Origin: Parapedobacter pyrenivorans
Lineage (GTDB): Bacteria > Bacteroidota > Bacteroidia > Sphingobacteriales > Sphingobacteriaceae
Direction of reading: 5' to 3'
Assembly (NCBI RefSeq): GCF_014636865.1
Contig: NZ_BMER01000001.1
Coordinates: 1,414,718-1,478,717 of the forward strand
Length of the DNA: 64,000 nucleotides
The notes below the pieces were generated by a model that saw only the letters and a list, made by a program, of their open reading frames with translations, did not search any database and had not been told where the DNA came from. Of this stretch, positions 36,834 through 46,742 are shown piece by piece. Numbering within the stretch: position 1 is the first letter of the stretch; every line of letters begins with the position of its first letter. Made by a program: the position numbers and the translations under genes.

Positions 36834-37355
36834 ATGCAGTCTTTGAGTAATAGAAAAAAAGTTTTGGAGCAGAAGCCCATGAATTTTTGGGAGCGTATCT
36901 ATCTTCCCGCCATTTTCAAGGGACTCTCCATTACCATCAAGCATTTTTTTAAACCGATTCCCACAGTTCGTTATCCGGAGGTGGAGCGGCCTTATTCGAA
37001 GAATTTCCGCGGCCAGCATTCGCTCAAGCGCGATGAAGAAGGTCGCGAACGGTGCACCGCGTGCGGATTGTGTGCCCTTTCATGCCCCGCGGAAGCCATT
37101 ACAATGATTTCTGCAGAGCGGCAGAAAGGGGAAGAACACTTGTACCGGGAAGAGAAATATGCGGCGGTGTACGAAATCAATATGTTGCGTTGCATATTCT
37201 GTGGCCTATGCGAAGAAGCCTGCCCGAAGGAAGCCATTTACTTGGATGGGCCGCATGTGACCGCCGATTACCTGCGCAAGGATTTTATTTATGGTAAAGA
37301 CAAATTGGTGGAACCCCGATTTGATTATAAAGATGAACATGAACCCACAGCTTAA
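36834..37355 (+). CDS. nuoI: NADH-quinone oxidoreductase subunit I
   Basis: The 173-residue protein carries two [4Fe-4S] clusters (N6a and N6b) in CTACGLCALSCPAEAI and CIFCGLCEEACPKEAI. It passes electrons toward NuoB. ATG 36834 is chosen because the reading frame upstream would begin inside the spacer and the protein then starts MQSLSNRKKVLEQ. It lies 24 bp after nuoH and 27 bp before nuoJ. Confidence 0.95.
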   Translation: MQSLSNRKKVLEQKPMNFWERIYLPAIFKGLSITIKHFFKPIPTVRYPEVERPYSKNFRGQHSLKRDEEGRERCTACGLCALSCPAEAITMISAERQKGEEHLYREEKYAAVYEINMLRCIFCGLCEEACPKEAIYLDGPHVTADYLRKDFIYGKDKLVEPRFDYKDEHEPTA

Positions 37356-37382
37356 TCCGCTGAAAAACCTTACGAAAACAGC

Positions 37383-37880
37383 ATGAGCGTTTTTTACTTT
37401 GTAGCCTTTCTGTCTATATTTTTTGCGCTGATGACCATCTTTACCAGGAATCCGGTGCATAGTGTTCTTTATTTGGTGATCACGTTTTTTACGTTTACCG
37501 TGCACTACATTTTACTGAATGCACAGTTTCTTGCAGTGGTCAATTTCATCGTATACATGGGAGCTATCATGGTATTGTTCCTTTTTGTTTTGATGCTGCT
37601 CAATCTGAATAAGGATAGCGAGCCGCTGAAGTCCAATCTGGTGAAATTCATGGGTGCAATAGCAGGTATGTGCTTGTTGATTACGCTGGCGGGATCATTA
37701 CGGATTTTGGAGGTGTCCGAGTCGGTACAGCTAAAAAATCCGGATATCGGCTTGGTAGCCAATTTGGGTAAAGTGCTGTTTAGTGATTTCTTACTTCCGT
37801 TTGAAATTTCTTCGATTCTATTGTTGACCGCCATGGTGGGTGCGGTATTGTTGGCTAAAAACGATCCAAAAAAAGTATAA
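37383..37880 (+). CDS. nuoJ: NADH-quinone oxidoreductase subunit J
   Basis: The 165-residue membrane protein has five helices with the NuoJ features FALMTIFTRNPVHSVLYLVITFF, LNAQFLAVVNFIVYMGAIMVLFLFVLMLLNLN and a C-terminal SSILLLTAMVGAVLLAK. It belongs to the membrane arm. Its stop codon directly abuts the nuoK start (TAAATG), so the two are very probably translationally coupled. Confidence 0.95.
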   Translation: MSVFYFVAFLSIFFALMTIFTRNPVHSVLYLVITFFTFTVHYILLNAQFLAVVNFIVYMGAIMVLFLFVLMLLNLNKDSEPLKSNLVKFMGAIAGMCLLITLAGSLRILEVSESVQLKNPDIGLVANLGKVLFSDFLLPFEISSILLLTAMVGAVLLAKNDPKKV

Positions 37881-38210
37881 ATGGAAAGCATCGTACAAAA
37901 TATACAGGGTGTGCCGCTCAATCATTATATTCTGTTTTGCAGTATCATTTTCGCTATCGGAGTCACCGGCGTACTGATTCGCCGTAATGTGATTATCATT
38001 ATGATGTCCGTGGAACTGATGCTTAATTCGGTAAACCTGCTGTTGACGGCGTTTTCCGTGCATAACGGGGATCCGGCAGGACAGGTGTTCGTGTTTTTCA
38101 TCATGGCCCTGGCGGCCGCAGAGGTGGCCGTAGGTTTGGCTATCATCGTGATGGTCTACCGTAATACGCGCTCGGTAGATATCAATGCACTGAATCGCTT
38201 ACGGGGGTGA
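37881..38210 (+). CDS. nuoK: NADH-quinone oxidoreductase subunit K
   Basis: The 109-residue membrane protein has three helices and the NuoK signature GVLIRRNVIIIMMSVELMLNSVNLLLTAFS with its conserved membrane glutamate, then FFIMALAAAEVAVGLAIIVMVYRN with the second glutamate. These glutamates take part in proton transfer. It directly follows nuoJ. Confidence 0.96.
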   Translation: MESIVQNIQGVPLNHYILFCSIIFAIGVTGVLIRRNVIIIMMSVELMLNSVNLLLTAFSVHNGDPAGQVFVFFIMALAAAEVAVGLAIIVMVYRNTRSVDINALNRLRG

Positions 38211-38293
38211 TTGAATTTGGAGATTTGCCGATCTGAACGTACGCCGGCTTGGAGAATAGACGATAATTTGAAGATTTGAACTACTAAAAAAGC
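38211..38293. repeat. Spacer with ATTTGAA-type simple repeat between nuoK and nuoL
   Basis: It holds GAATTTGGAGATTTG and, near its end, ATAATTTGAAGATTTGAAC, the same motif family as in the nuoG-nuoH gap. No ORF or hairpin is seen. Confidence 0.45.
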
Positions 38294-40213
38294 ATGATAG
38301 ATTTAATCTGGTTGATTCCACTGTTGCCGTTGGTTGGCTTTTTGGTCAATGGAATTGGCAGGGATGTATTGCCAAGGCCGTTGGTTGGCATTATCGGCAG
38401 TGGGGTGGTATTTGTTTCCTTTCTGCTGAGCTGTGGCGTATTTGCCGCCGTCTATGCGGCTCGCCAGGCAGGTGAATCCGCTACCTTTACACAATCGATT
38501 TTTGAATGGATCAGTGCCGGGAATCTGAGCGTTTCGCTCTCTTTTTTGGTCGATCCGTTGAGTGCCATCATGTTGCTCATCGTCACGGGTATCGGGTTCC
38601 TGATTCATGTTTATTCCATCGGTTACATGAAACACGATGACGGATTTGCCAAGTTTTTTGCATTCCTCAACCTGTTTATCTTTTTCATGCTACTTTTGGT
38701 CCTGGGATCGAATTATGTGGTGATGTTTATCGGTTGGGAAGGCGTTGGGCTTTGTTCCTACCTGCTGATCGGATTCTGGTTTAAGAGCTCGGCATTCGCC
38801 AGTGCAGCCAAGAAAGCTTTTGTGATGAATCGTATCGGCGATTTGGGCTTCCTTATCGCTGTGTTTTTGATATTCAATACATTCGGTACCTTAGAGTTTG
38901 CGGGAATTTTCCCCCGGGCGGCTGATATGGCCATGGGCGATACGACATTGCTGTTGATCACCTTGTTGCTTTTCGTAGCGGCCACCGGTAAATCTGCACA
39001 GATTCCGCTGTTTACGTGGTTGCCGGATGCGATGGCGGGTCCTACGCCGGTGTCGGCGTTGATCCACGCGGCAACAATGGTTACGGCGGGTATCTACATG
39101 ATTGCCCGTTCCAATATCCTATTTACGCTTTCCCCGATTACGCTTCAGGTGGTTGCGGCCATCGGCATTTGCACAGCCTTGCTGGCGGCGGCCGTCGCTA
39201 TTACGCAAAACGATATTAAGAAGGTGCTGGCTTATTCTACGGTATCACAGCTGGGTTATATGTTCTTGGGCTTGGGAGTGGGTGCATTCACGGGTGCTTT
39301 CTTCCATGTGATTACCCATGCATTTTTTAAGGCATTGCTATTTTTGGGTGCAGGTTCTGTAATCCATGCCATGAGCAATGAACAGGATATGCGTAGCATG
39401 GGCGGATTAAAGAAACAACTCCCCACAACGTATCTGACCATGCTGGTTGCTACGATAGCCATCTCCGGTATTCCGCCGCTTTCTGGCTTCTTTTCCAAAG
39501 ATGAGATACTGGCCCATGCATTTTCCGCCAACAAGTTGTTGTGGGTGCTTGGCTTTATCGGCGCATTGTTTACGGCATTCTACATGTTCAGGATGTTATT
39601 TCTGACGTTTTTCGGTAAATTTAGAGGTACGGCCGAACAGGCGGGCCACCTGCATGAGTCGCCGGCAACGATGACCGTTCCTTTGGTTATCCTGGCCATA
39701 CTGGCCGCTTTCGGGGGCTGGTTGAACGTACCGGCAGCCTTAGGCGGTAGCCACTTACTGGCCGATTTCCTTTCCCCCGTGTTCGCGGATTCCGTCGCTA
39801 AAACAGGGGCGTTCCATTTGGATCACACTACCGAATATATCCTGATGGGCGTATCGGCATTGGCGGCCGTTGTAATGGCCCTGGCAGCCTATAGGCAATA
39901 TGTGAGTAAAGGAGCGGTACCGGTGGCGGATGAGGCTCCGCGTGGATTACTAGCCAAGATTTCTTATCACAAATTTTATGTAGATGAACTGTATGACGCA
40001 GTGATTGTTCGTCCGTTGAATGCGCTGTCGGTGTTCTTTTACCGTATAGTCGACCGATCGGGCATCGATGGGTTGGTTAATGGCCTAAGCAGAAGTGTGG
40101 GCGAATCCGGAAAGGGAATCCGATTGCTGCAAACCGGCAATGTAGGGTTTTATATTTTTATGATGGTCATCGCCATAATGGCACTCCTGGCCTATGGTTT
40201 TTTTAACGGTTAA
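38294..40213 (+). CDS. nuoL: NADH-quinone oxidoreductase subunit L (proton pump)
   Basis: The 639-residue antiporter-like membrane protein has the family core MFIGWEGVGLCSYLLIGFWF, the helix with essential residues AATGKSAQIPLFTWLPDAMAGPTPVSALIHAATMVTAGIYM, QNDIKKVLAYSTVSQLGYMFLGLG and the long C-terminal lateral helix region (after about 500). It pumps protons at the far end of the membrane arm. Usual length for the family. Confidence 0.97.
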   Translation: MIDLIWLIPLLPLVGFLVNGIGRDVLPRPLVGIIGSGVVFVSFLLSCGVFAAVYAARQAGESATFTQSIFEWISAGNLSVSLSFLVDPLSAIMLLIVTGIGFLIHVYSIGYMKHDDGFAKFFAFLNLFIFFMLLLVLGSNYVVMFIGWEGVGLCSYLLIGFWFKSSAFASAAKKAFVMNRIGDLGFLIAVFLIFNTFGTLEFAGIFPRAADMAMGDTTLLLITLLLFVAATGKSAQIPLFTWLPDAMAGPTPVSALIHAATMVTAGIYMIARSNILFTLSPITLQVVAAIGICTALLAAAVAITQNDIKKVLAYSTVSQLGYMFLGLGVGAFTGAFFHVITHAFFKALLFLGAGSVIHAMSNEQDMRSMGGLKKQLPTTYLTMLVATIAISGIPPLSGFFSKDEILAHAFSANKLLWVLGFIGALFTAFYMFRMLFLTFFGKFRGTAEQAGHLHESPATMTVPLVILAILAAFGGWLNVPAALGGSHLLADFLSPVFADSVAKTGAFHLDHTTEYILMGVSALAAVVMALAAYRQYVSKGAVPVADEAPRGLLAKISYHKFYVDELYDAVIVRPLNALSVFFYRIVDRSGIDGLVNGLSRSVGESGKGIRLLQTGNVGFYIFMMVIAIMALLAYGFFNG

Positions 40214-40237
40214 TCGAGACGAAGTTATATCGCGTAC

Positions 40238-41689
40238 ATGGACAATTTATTTATACTATTATTAATTCCGGTCCTTGGAGCATTGGTGCTCGCCTTTGTG
40301 CAACAGGCAAAGGCAGCCAGGCAGTTGGCATTGTTGGTGTCGTTGGTTTCGTTGGGGCTTACGATTCCATTTTTGGTGCAGTTCGTACCGGATGCCAGTA
40401 TGCAGTTCGAGCAGCGGTTTGCTTGGATTCCTTCGTTGGGTATCCATTTCCATATCGGCATCGACGGGATTAGCCTGCCGTTGGTATTGCTTACCAATGG
40501 ATTGATTCCGTTGATTATTCTTTCGGCGTTCAACTACGACTATAAGGGCGGGTTCTATGCGTTGGTATTATTTATGCAAGCTGGATTATTGCTCGTTTTC
40601 ACCGCATTGGATGCATTCGCATTCTATGTAGGCTGGGAAGTGGCTTTGATACCGATTTACTTTATCTGTGCATTGTGGGGCGGAGAAAACCGCATTCGGG
40701 TAAACATCAAGTTTTTCATCTATACTTTTTTCGGGAGCTTGCTGATGCTGGTTGCGATTATCTACTTGCACATGCAGGTTCCCACAGAGGATTACGAACT
40801 GACCTCGTTTTACCAACTGGGATTGGATGCTAGTACGCAGCGATGGATCTTCTGGGCGTTTTTCATCGCGTTTGCCATCAAGATGCCCATTTTCCCGTTC
40901 CATACCTGGCAACCCGATACCTACACAGAGGCACCTACGGCGGGAACCATGTTATTGGCTGCCATCATGCTTAAAATGGGTGTATACGGAGTCATCCGCT
41001 GGTTAATCCCGATTGCTCCATTGGGTACGGCGGCATATGGGCAATTGGCGTTGGTATTATGTGTGATCGGCGTTGTTTACGCGTCTGTCATCGCGTTTAA
41101 ACAAGGAGATATCAAGCGATTAATTGCATACTCGTCCATCGCACACGTGGGGCTCATCGGTGCGGGTATCTTTGCTTGGAATGTGCAAGGCTTACAAGGT
41201 GCCATTATTCAAATGATCAATCACGGCATCAGTGTGGTGGGTTTATTTTTTGTGGCGGATATCCTAATCCGTCGGCTGGATACGCGTGATATGGCGGCCA
41301 TGGGCGGAATTGCAAAGCCCGCGCCGGTGCTGGCCATTTTGTTTTTGACCATCGTGATGGGTGCAATCGGACTGCCAATAACCAATGGCTTTATCGGTGA
41401 GTTCTTGCTGTTGATGGGGATTTATCAATATGGCATTTGGTATGCCGCTCTCGGTGGGCTCACCATCATTCTTGGCGCGGTCTATCTGCTACGGATGTAT
41501 CAAAAGGTGATGTTGGGCGAAGTGAACACGCAAACGGCCGTTTTCACGGATATTAGGGGCACTGAATGGGTTGTGTTGGCGGTTGTTGTTGTTTTGATTA
41601 TCGGTATCGGGGTGTATCCGAAACCCTTGTTGGATCTCTCGGAGGCGGCGGTAACGGATTTGATCAATAAGGTCGGTCTAATTAGATAA
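40238..41689 (+). CDS. nuoM: NADH-quinone oxidoreductase subunit M (proton pump)
   Basis: The 483-residue antiporter-like membrane protein shows HIGIDGISLPLVLLTN, FYVGWEVALIPIYFICALWGG with its conserved glutamate, KMPIFPFHTWQPDTYTEAPTAGTMLLAAIMLKMGVYGVIRW and KQGDIKRLIAYSSIAHVGLIGAGIFA. It pumps protons in the membrane arm. It is 24 bp after nuoL and 60 bp before nuoN. Confidence 0.97.
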   Translation: MDNLFILLLIPVLGALVLAFVQQAKAARQLALLVSLVSLGLTIPFLVQFVPDASMQFEQRFAWIPSLGIHFHIGIDGISLPLVLLTNGLIPLIILSAFNYDYKGGFYALVLFMQAGLLLVFTALDAFAFYVGWEVALIPIYFICALWGGENRIRVNIKFFIYTFFGSLLMLVAIIYLHMQVPTEDYELTSFYQLGLDASTQRWIFWAFFIAFAIKMPIFPFHTWQPDTYTEAPTAGTMLLAAIMLKMGVYGVIRWLIPIAPLGTAAYGQLALVLCVIGVVYASVIAFKQGDIKRLIAYSSIAHVGLIGAGIFAWNVQGLQGAIIQMINHGISVVGLFFVADILIRRLDTRDMAAMGGIAKPAPVLAILFLTIVMGAIGLPITNGFIGEFLLLMGIYQYGIWYAALGGLTIILGAVYLLRMYQKVMLGEVNTQTAVFTDIRGTEWVVLAVVVVLIIGIGVYPKPLLDLSEAAVTDLINKVGLIR

Positions 41690-41749
41690 AAATTAAGAAT
41701 TGCATATTCCGGAGGTGTTTGCCGAAGGGGCTAAGATAATAAACGAAAC

Positions 41750-43129
41750 ATGAGTGCGATCATTACGCTGTCTTTATTAGCTATATTGGTACTGTATCTG
41801 GGATTGTTCAAAGCCCGAAATGCGCTGTTACCGGTTTCCCTGTTGGGTCTTGTTACCACGCTGGTCATGTATGCGGTACAGTGGGGTATAGATGCCAACC
41901 CATTATACAGCGGTATGGTGTTGTTCGATCATTTTGCCGTTGCCTTTTCCGTCTTATGCGTTTTGCTGACTGCATTGGTGTTGTTGCTGTCCAAAGACTA
42001 CTTCGATAAGGCAAGTCCGCATGTGGCCGAATACTATGCCCTCATTCTTTTTTCACTGACTGGAGCCGTGCTGGTCGTGTCGTTCCACAACTTGGCTATG
42101 CTATTCATTGGTATCGAAATCATGTCGGTGGCATTATACATCCTTGCAGGTATCCGAAAGAAGGATTTCGCGTCCAATGAAGCAGCTTTGAAGTATTTCC
42201 TGATGGGGGCGTTCTCCACAGGCTTTTTGTTGTTCGGTATTGCCTTATTGTATGGCGCAAGCGGCTCATTCGATTTGGCCGCGATTAAGCAATACGTGGT
42301 ATCCAATCCGCACGCGATCTCACCACTGTTTTATGCTGGTATCTTGCTGCTGATAGTGGGGTTGGCATTCAAGGTGGGTGCTGCGCCTTTCCATTTCTGG
42401 ACGCCCGATGTTTACGACGGCGCGCCGATATTGGTTACGGTATTCATGGCCACTGTGGTCAAGACGGCTGCATTCGCTGGTTTCCTCCGGCTGTTTTACT
42501 TTTGTTTCGTGCCGTTGCAGGATTTTTGGATGCCGGTACTGCTGGTGATGACGATCATCACCTTGTTTATCGGAAACATTACAGCAATCGTACAACAGAG
42601 TGTTAAGCGGATGCTTGCCTACTCAAGTATCTCACATGCGGGATACTTGCTTTTTGCCATTGTGGCCATTGGCCCGGCTTCTGGGGAGTCTGTACTGTTT
42701 TACGCTGGGGCCTATTCCTTGTCGACGATCATTGCCTTCGGAGCGCTTATCTTGGTGAAACGGGCTACCGGCAGCGAGCATTTTGAAGCATTCAATGGCT
42801 TGGCCAAACGGAATCCGTATTTGTCGCTGGCCATTGTCATCGCTATGCTGTCGCTGGCGGGGATACCGCTCACAGCGGGTTTCATTGGTAAGTTTATGAT
42901 GTTTTCCGGTGTATTGGCAGACTACCAAATATTATTGGTTGTGCTTGCGGTCATCAATGCGGCGATGGGTATTTTTTATTATTTCAGGGTTATCGTGGCG
43001 ATGTATTTCAGGCCGATTGACCGTGACCAGGTCGTGGTAAGTAGCCAATACAAAGCCGTGTTCTTATTGGCGGCGTTGATTACCTTATTGCTTGGTGTAT
43101 ATCCGGCTTGGCTAACGGGATTGATCTAA
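41750..43129 (+). CDS. nuoN: NADH-quinone oxidoreductase subunit N (proton pump)
   Basis: The 459-residue antiporter-like membrane protein shows LFIGIEIMSVALYILAGIRKKDFASNEAALKYFLMGAFSTGFLLFGIALLYG, KVGAAPFHFWTPDVYDGAPILVTVFMATVVKTAAFAGFLRLF and QQSVKRMLAYSSISHAGYLLFAI. It is the third proton-pump subunit and the last gene of the operon; a shared hairpin terminator follows at 43156-43185. Confidence 0.97.
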   Translation: MSAIITLSLLAILVLYLGLFKARNALLPVSLLGLVTTLVMYAVQWGIDANPLYSGMVLFDHFAVAFSVLCVLLTALVLLLSKDYFDKASPHVAEYYALILFSLTGAVLVVSFHNLAMLFIGIEIMSVALYILAGIRKKDFASNEAALKYFLMGAFSTGFLLFGIALLYGASGSFDLAAIKQYVVSNPHAISPLFYAGILLLIVGLAFKVGAAPFHFWTPDVYDGAPILVTVFMATVVKTAAFAGFLRLFYFCFVPLQDFWMPVLLVMTIITLFIGNITAIVQQSVKRMLAYSSISHAGYLLFAIVAIGPASGESVLFYAGAYSLSTIIAFGALILVKRATGSEHFEAFNGLAKRNPYLSLAIVIAMLSLAGIPLTAGFIGKFMMFSGVLADYQILLVVLAVINAAMGIFYYFRVIVAMYFRPIDRDQVVVSSQYKAVFLLAALITLLLGVYPAWLTGLI

Positions 43130-43155
43130 TTCAGGCCTGCCAAACTTAGCTAAAA

Positions 43156-43185
43156 AAGGGGTGTCTAGCTTTCTAGACACCCCTT
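43156..43185. terminator. Shared terminator between nuoN and the tricorn-type protease gene
   Basis: AAGGGGTGTCTAG (43156-43168), loop CTTT, CTAGACACCCCTT (43173-43185): a perfect 13-bp stem in the gap between two converging genes. On the minus strand it is followed by a T-run (TTTTTTA), so it fits best as a terminator of the protease gene; on the plus strand it can serve nuoN less strongly. Confidence 0.85.
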
Positions 43186-43209
43186 ATGTATTGCATGGCT
43201 GTCTCTCCC

Positions 43210-46200
43210 TTATTTCGATTTATCGGGGAAGGCCGGTATTTTCGGTACGCCGGTCGTGCCATCTTCTTTTAGCTTTTCGAGCAGTACGCTGATGCCGCGC
43301 GTCAATTGCGCATCGATACCCTGGTACGCTGCATAGGGATCGTTAATCACCTCGATGTCTGGATGAACACCTTCACCCTCGATGATAAATGAAGAGCCAT
43401 CAGCTGAAAAGTGAGCGAACTCTGGTTTACGCATATCGCCACCATCGATAAAAGGCAGGGAGCCGCTAATGCCTACTACGCCACCCCATGAGCGCTGGCC
43501 GATGAGCGGTCCGATGCCGTAGTATCTGAATTGCCAGGGGAACAGGTCGCCGTCTGACGCCGAATATTGGTCGATAAGGCACACTTTAGGGCCGATATGT
43601 GCATCCGGTTTGATCGAAGAGGTCTTACTGTTGCGCCGCATGGTGCCTAGGCCGGGCCTACGGAGCAGGCGTTCGATAATCATCGGTGATACGTTGCCGC
43701 CCCCGTTTCCACGGTCGTCGATAATGAGCGCTTCCTTATCGAGTTGGGGGTAGAAGTAACGGGCAAATTGATTAAGCCCCTCAGGGCCCATGTCCGGAAT
43801 ATGTACGTAGCCGATGCGGCCATTGCTGGCGGCGGTCACTTTGGCAATATTTTGCTGGACCCATTCGTGATAGTAAAGTGCGGATTCATCACTTATTGGC
43901 TTTACTAACACCTTGCGGATGCCGTTGTCTGTAGCTGTTCCGTTGATTTCAATTTCCACCAATTGGCCAGCCTTCGCGATAAGTGCCTGATAGAGGTTGT
44001 CTACATCTTTCATGGACGTGCCGTTGATAGAAATGATGTAGTCACCCGCTTTGGCGTTTACACCTGGTGCGCGCAGCGGGGACACCAGCGTCTTATTCCA
44101 ACTTTGCCCGGAGAGGATGCTATCGATGCGGTAGTATCCGCTTTTGTCGCGGCTAAACGTCGCACCCAATAATCCCATAGGGATGCGTTGCACGTCGGGG
44201 CGATCGCCGCTGTTCACGTAGGCATGGCCAATATTGAGTTCAGCAATCAATTCTCCAATCAGATAAGTGAGGTCGTCGCGGTGGTTTACATAAGGTAATA
44301 ATGGCGCATACTTGTCGTGCATTGCTTTCCAATTTACGCCGTGCATGTTGGGGTCGTAAAAATAGTCGCGCATCTGGCGCCAGCTCTCGTCGTACACTTG
44401 CTTCCATTCCGCTTTCAGGTCGATGGTTAATTTCAAACCGGCCAAATCAAGCTTACTAGAAGGCGTAATCTTGGTTTTTCCTAGATTTTCGATAAAAAAC
44501 CCATCGCTGGTGCGGAAGAGGATTTTTTTGCGATCTGGGGTCACGCTGTAGCTTCCGAAGTTGCCGATTTCGGTTTCTTTTTTATCGGTGAGGCTAAAAA
44601 ACCGGAACTTCCTATCTCCTCGGCTGCTGCTTGAATAGTATACGCCCTCATCGGTGGCCACAAGGCCGGAATATGATCCAGGTGTTACCGGCAAGCTTTC
44701 GATGCGGTCTGCCAATCCGTCCTCATCCACGACAACCGTCACCTCTTTTTTCGCAGACTCTTCGCGTTTCTCGCCTTTGTCTTCTTTTTTCGAATCATCG
44801 GTTGAGTCACGTTTCACGACCACTTCGTCACTTTCTTCCGCAAAAGGGGACTTAGCGTCCGCACTTAGCCGTACAAAATAGGGCCGGCTCATATCGTTAT
44901 ATGCATGGTTCCATTCGGTACTGCTATAGGTTGGGTTAAAGTCACGCTGCGAGACGAAATAGAGCAATTTTCCATCCGTGCTGAATTCGGGTTGGCCACT
45001 GTTGTACCAGGTGTCGGTAACGGTGATCGTTTTTCTGGTGACGATGTTGTAGAGTCTGATCACGGTAAACTCCCGTGCCTTTCCGGGCGTGGTGTAGGCG
45101 ATCCATTTACTATCGGGCCCGAAGGTGTAGGAACCGACCGTACCCTCGTCGGAATGTGCAACAACGGTGGCGGTACCCGATTGGATATCCACGATGTGCA
45201 AATCTTGGCCGCGATCACCATAGAGTAGGTATTTGCTGTCGGGGCTCCAAATGGGGTTGAATTTGTATACCCGGCCGCCCTTGGTAAGTTGCTTGGCAGG
45301 CGCGGCTCCATCCTGTTGTTGGATATAAAGTTCATCTTCGCCCGTACGGTCGGAAATGAAGCTTACCCATCGGCCGTCGGGGCTCCATCCCACATTGCGG
45401 TCGTGCGCGCCGCTGCTTTGCGTGAGGTTTCGGGTTACCCCGGTCTTGGCAGGTACGGTAAAGACATCGCCCCTCGCCCCGAAGGTCACACGTTTGCCAT
45501 CTGGCGATAGGTCAGCACTGTATATAAATTTGGACGCATCCACCTGTTTGGAACGACCCGAGGCGAAGTCCTCCGCGATGATGATGTGCAATTGGCGTGT
45601 CTGTCCATCGCGCAGATCGTGGTGATAGATATAACCGCCGTTTTCGAAGACGATGGCATCGCCACCCACCGAAGGGAATTTTACATCAAATTCCGTGAAA
45701 TCCGTTATTTTTTGCGTTTGTTTGGTTTGGGTGTCATAAACGAAAAGATTGGCCCTCCGGTCGCGGTCGCTCACAAAATAGATTTTATCCTGATAGTACA
45801 TGGGAAACACATCCTGCGCGGGATTATTGGTGATGTTTTCTGAAGCACCGGATTTGGGGTCTACCAGCCAGATGTCGTCGGCCATGCCCCCTCGATAGTA
45901 CTTCCAGGTCCTGAATTCACGGAATACACGATTCATCGCCAGTTTTGATCCATCTGGGCTGTACGAAGCCCAGGAGGCCACATCGAATGGGAGTTCCTTA
46001 CTGAGATCTCCATCAAGGGGGGCTAAATACAGTTTGCCTTTGAATGCATTGAACGACGTTCCACGGCTACGGTAAATGACATGCTGATTGTCGGATGTCC
46101 ATCCCATTACAATGTTGTTGGGCCCCATCCGGTCGGCCACGTCGTCCCGGCTGAGTGTAGCCGTATAGGTGATTCGTTTGGGCTCACCTCCTTTGGCGGG

Positions 46201-46473
46201 GATGACAAATACTTCCGTATTTCCATCATATTGCCCGGTAAATGCGATGTGTTGGCCATTCGGGCTGAATCTGGCAAATAACTCATAGCCCGGGTGGCTG
46301 GTGATCCGGCGGGCTACGCCTCCATTTGTCGATACCACATAGAGGTCGCCGGCGTAGGTGAAAGCAACTTGATCGCCATGCACCGCTGGGAAGCGTAACA
46401 GGCGGGTTTCTTCTTGTGCACGGGTGACCGAAATACTGCACAGCAGTGCAATGAGTAGCATGGTTTTCTTCAT
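43210..46473 (-). CDS. Tricorn-type S41 serine protease with beta-propeller and PDZ domain
   Basis: The 1087-residue exported protein has a signal peptide (ending near VTRAQ), a beta-propeller of PD40/WD40-like repeats (about 25-560, units such as FSPNGQHIAFTG and WSPDGRWVSFISDRTG), a charged Lys/Glu linker, a second propeller-like part, a PDZ domain (about 785-870, GDYIISINGTSMKDVD) and an S41 core. The catalytic pattern of tricorn is seen: H750 in LNIGHAY, S973 in YSASDGDLFPW and glutamate near 1032 in IEGEGVHPDIEV; DDRGNGGG supplies the oxyanion segment. It likely degrades peptides in the periplasm. ATG 46473 is preferred over TTG 46482 because it starts the signal peptide. Confidence 0.92.
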   Translation of the reverse strand: MKKTMLLIALLCSISVTRAQEETRLLRFPAVHGDQVAFTYAGDLYVVSTNGGVARRITSHPGYELFARFSPNGQHIAFTGQYDGNTEVFVIPAKGGEPKRITYTATLSRDDVADRMGPNNIVMGWTSDNQHVIYRSRGTSFNAFKGKLYLAPLDGDLSKELPFDVASWASYSPDGSKLAMNRVFREFRTWKYYRGGMADDIWLVDPKSGASENITNNPAQDVFPMYYQDKIYFVSDRDRRANLFVYDTQTKQTQKITDFTEFDVKFPSVGGDAIVFENGGYIYHHDLRDGQTRQLHIIIAEDFASGRSKQVDASKFIYSADLSPDGKRVTFGARGDVFTVPAKTGVTRNLTQSSGAHDRNVGWSPDGRWVSFISDRTGEDELYIQQQDGAAPAKQLTKGGRVYKFNPIWSPDSKYLLYGDRGQDLHIVDIQSGTATVVAHSDEGTVGSYTFGPDSKWIAYTTPGKAREFTVIRLYNIVTRKTITVTDTWYNSGQPEFSTDGKLLYFVSQRDFNPTYSSTEWNHAYNDMSRPYFVRLSADAKSPFAEESDEVVVKRDSTDDSKKEDKGEKREESAKKEVTVVVDEDGLADRIESLPVTPGSYSGLVATDEGVYYSSSSRGDRKFRFFSLTDKKETEIGNFGSYSVTPDRKKILFRTSDGFFIENLGKTKITPSSKLDLAGLKLTIDLKAEWKQVYDESWRQMRDYFYDPNMHGVNWKAMHDKYAPLLPYVNHRDDLTYLIGELIAELNIGHAYVNSGDRPDVQRIPMGLLGATFSRDKSGYYRIDSILSGQSWNKTLVSPLRAPGVNAKAGDYIISINGTSMKDVDNLYQALIAKAGQLVEIEINGTATDNGIRKVLVKPISDESALYYHEWVQQNIAKVTAASNGRIGYVHIPDMGPEGLNQFARYFYPQLDKEALIIDDRGNGGGNVSPMIIERLLRRPGLGTMRRNSKTSSIKPDAHIGPKVCLIDQYSASDGDLFPWQFRYYGIGPLIGQRSWGGVVGISGSLPFIDGGDMRKPEFAHFSADGSSFIIEGEGVHPDIEVINDPYAAYQGIDAQLTRGISVLLEKLKEDGTTGVPKIPAFPDKSK

Positions 46474-46565
46474 GAGATGCAAATAATGTTCTAAATTAAT
46501 TGGGGCTCCATCCGCCTAAGTTAAGGAAATCATCAGCAAGAAGCGTGTTGCAATTGCGGTTAAAA

Positions 46566-46596
46566 TAAAAAACCGTTCCGGCTTACACCGGAACGG
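46566..46596 (-). terminator. Rho-independent terminator downstream of the S24-type repressor gene
   Basis: Read on the minus strand, CCGTTCCGG and CCGGAACGG (46596-46573) form a 9-bp stem around a 6-nt loop and are followed by TTTTTTATTTT. It lies about 150 bp after the repressor stop and 100 bp before the protease start, so it separates the two minus-strand genes. Confidence 0.8.
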
Positions 46597-46742
46597 CCGC
46601 CCCAATGGGGTTAGGGGCTATCAACCTAAACCTATGCTGGTAATAGCGAAAAGGATGCCAAGTTTTTTGCTTGGCGGATATCTTTTGCATTTTTTTGAAA
46701 ATTTTTGCAGGTTTCTGCAAACAAAGGATGCCTGCTACAATA
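46597..46742. other. Gap after the repressor gene with short hairpin, no gene seen
   Basis: About 145 bp between the repressor stop and the terminator. It holds a small stem GCCAAG/CTTGGC near 46658-46676 and T-rich stretches. A 69-codon frame on the minus strand crosses it but overlaps the repressor end and the terminator and has no family resemblance. It may simply be the repressor's 3' untranslated region. Confidence 0.4.
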
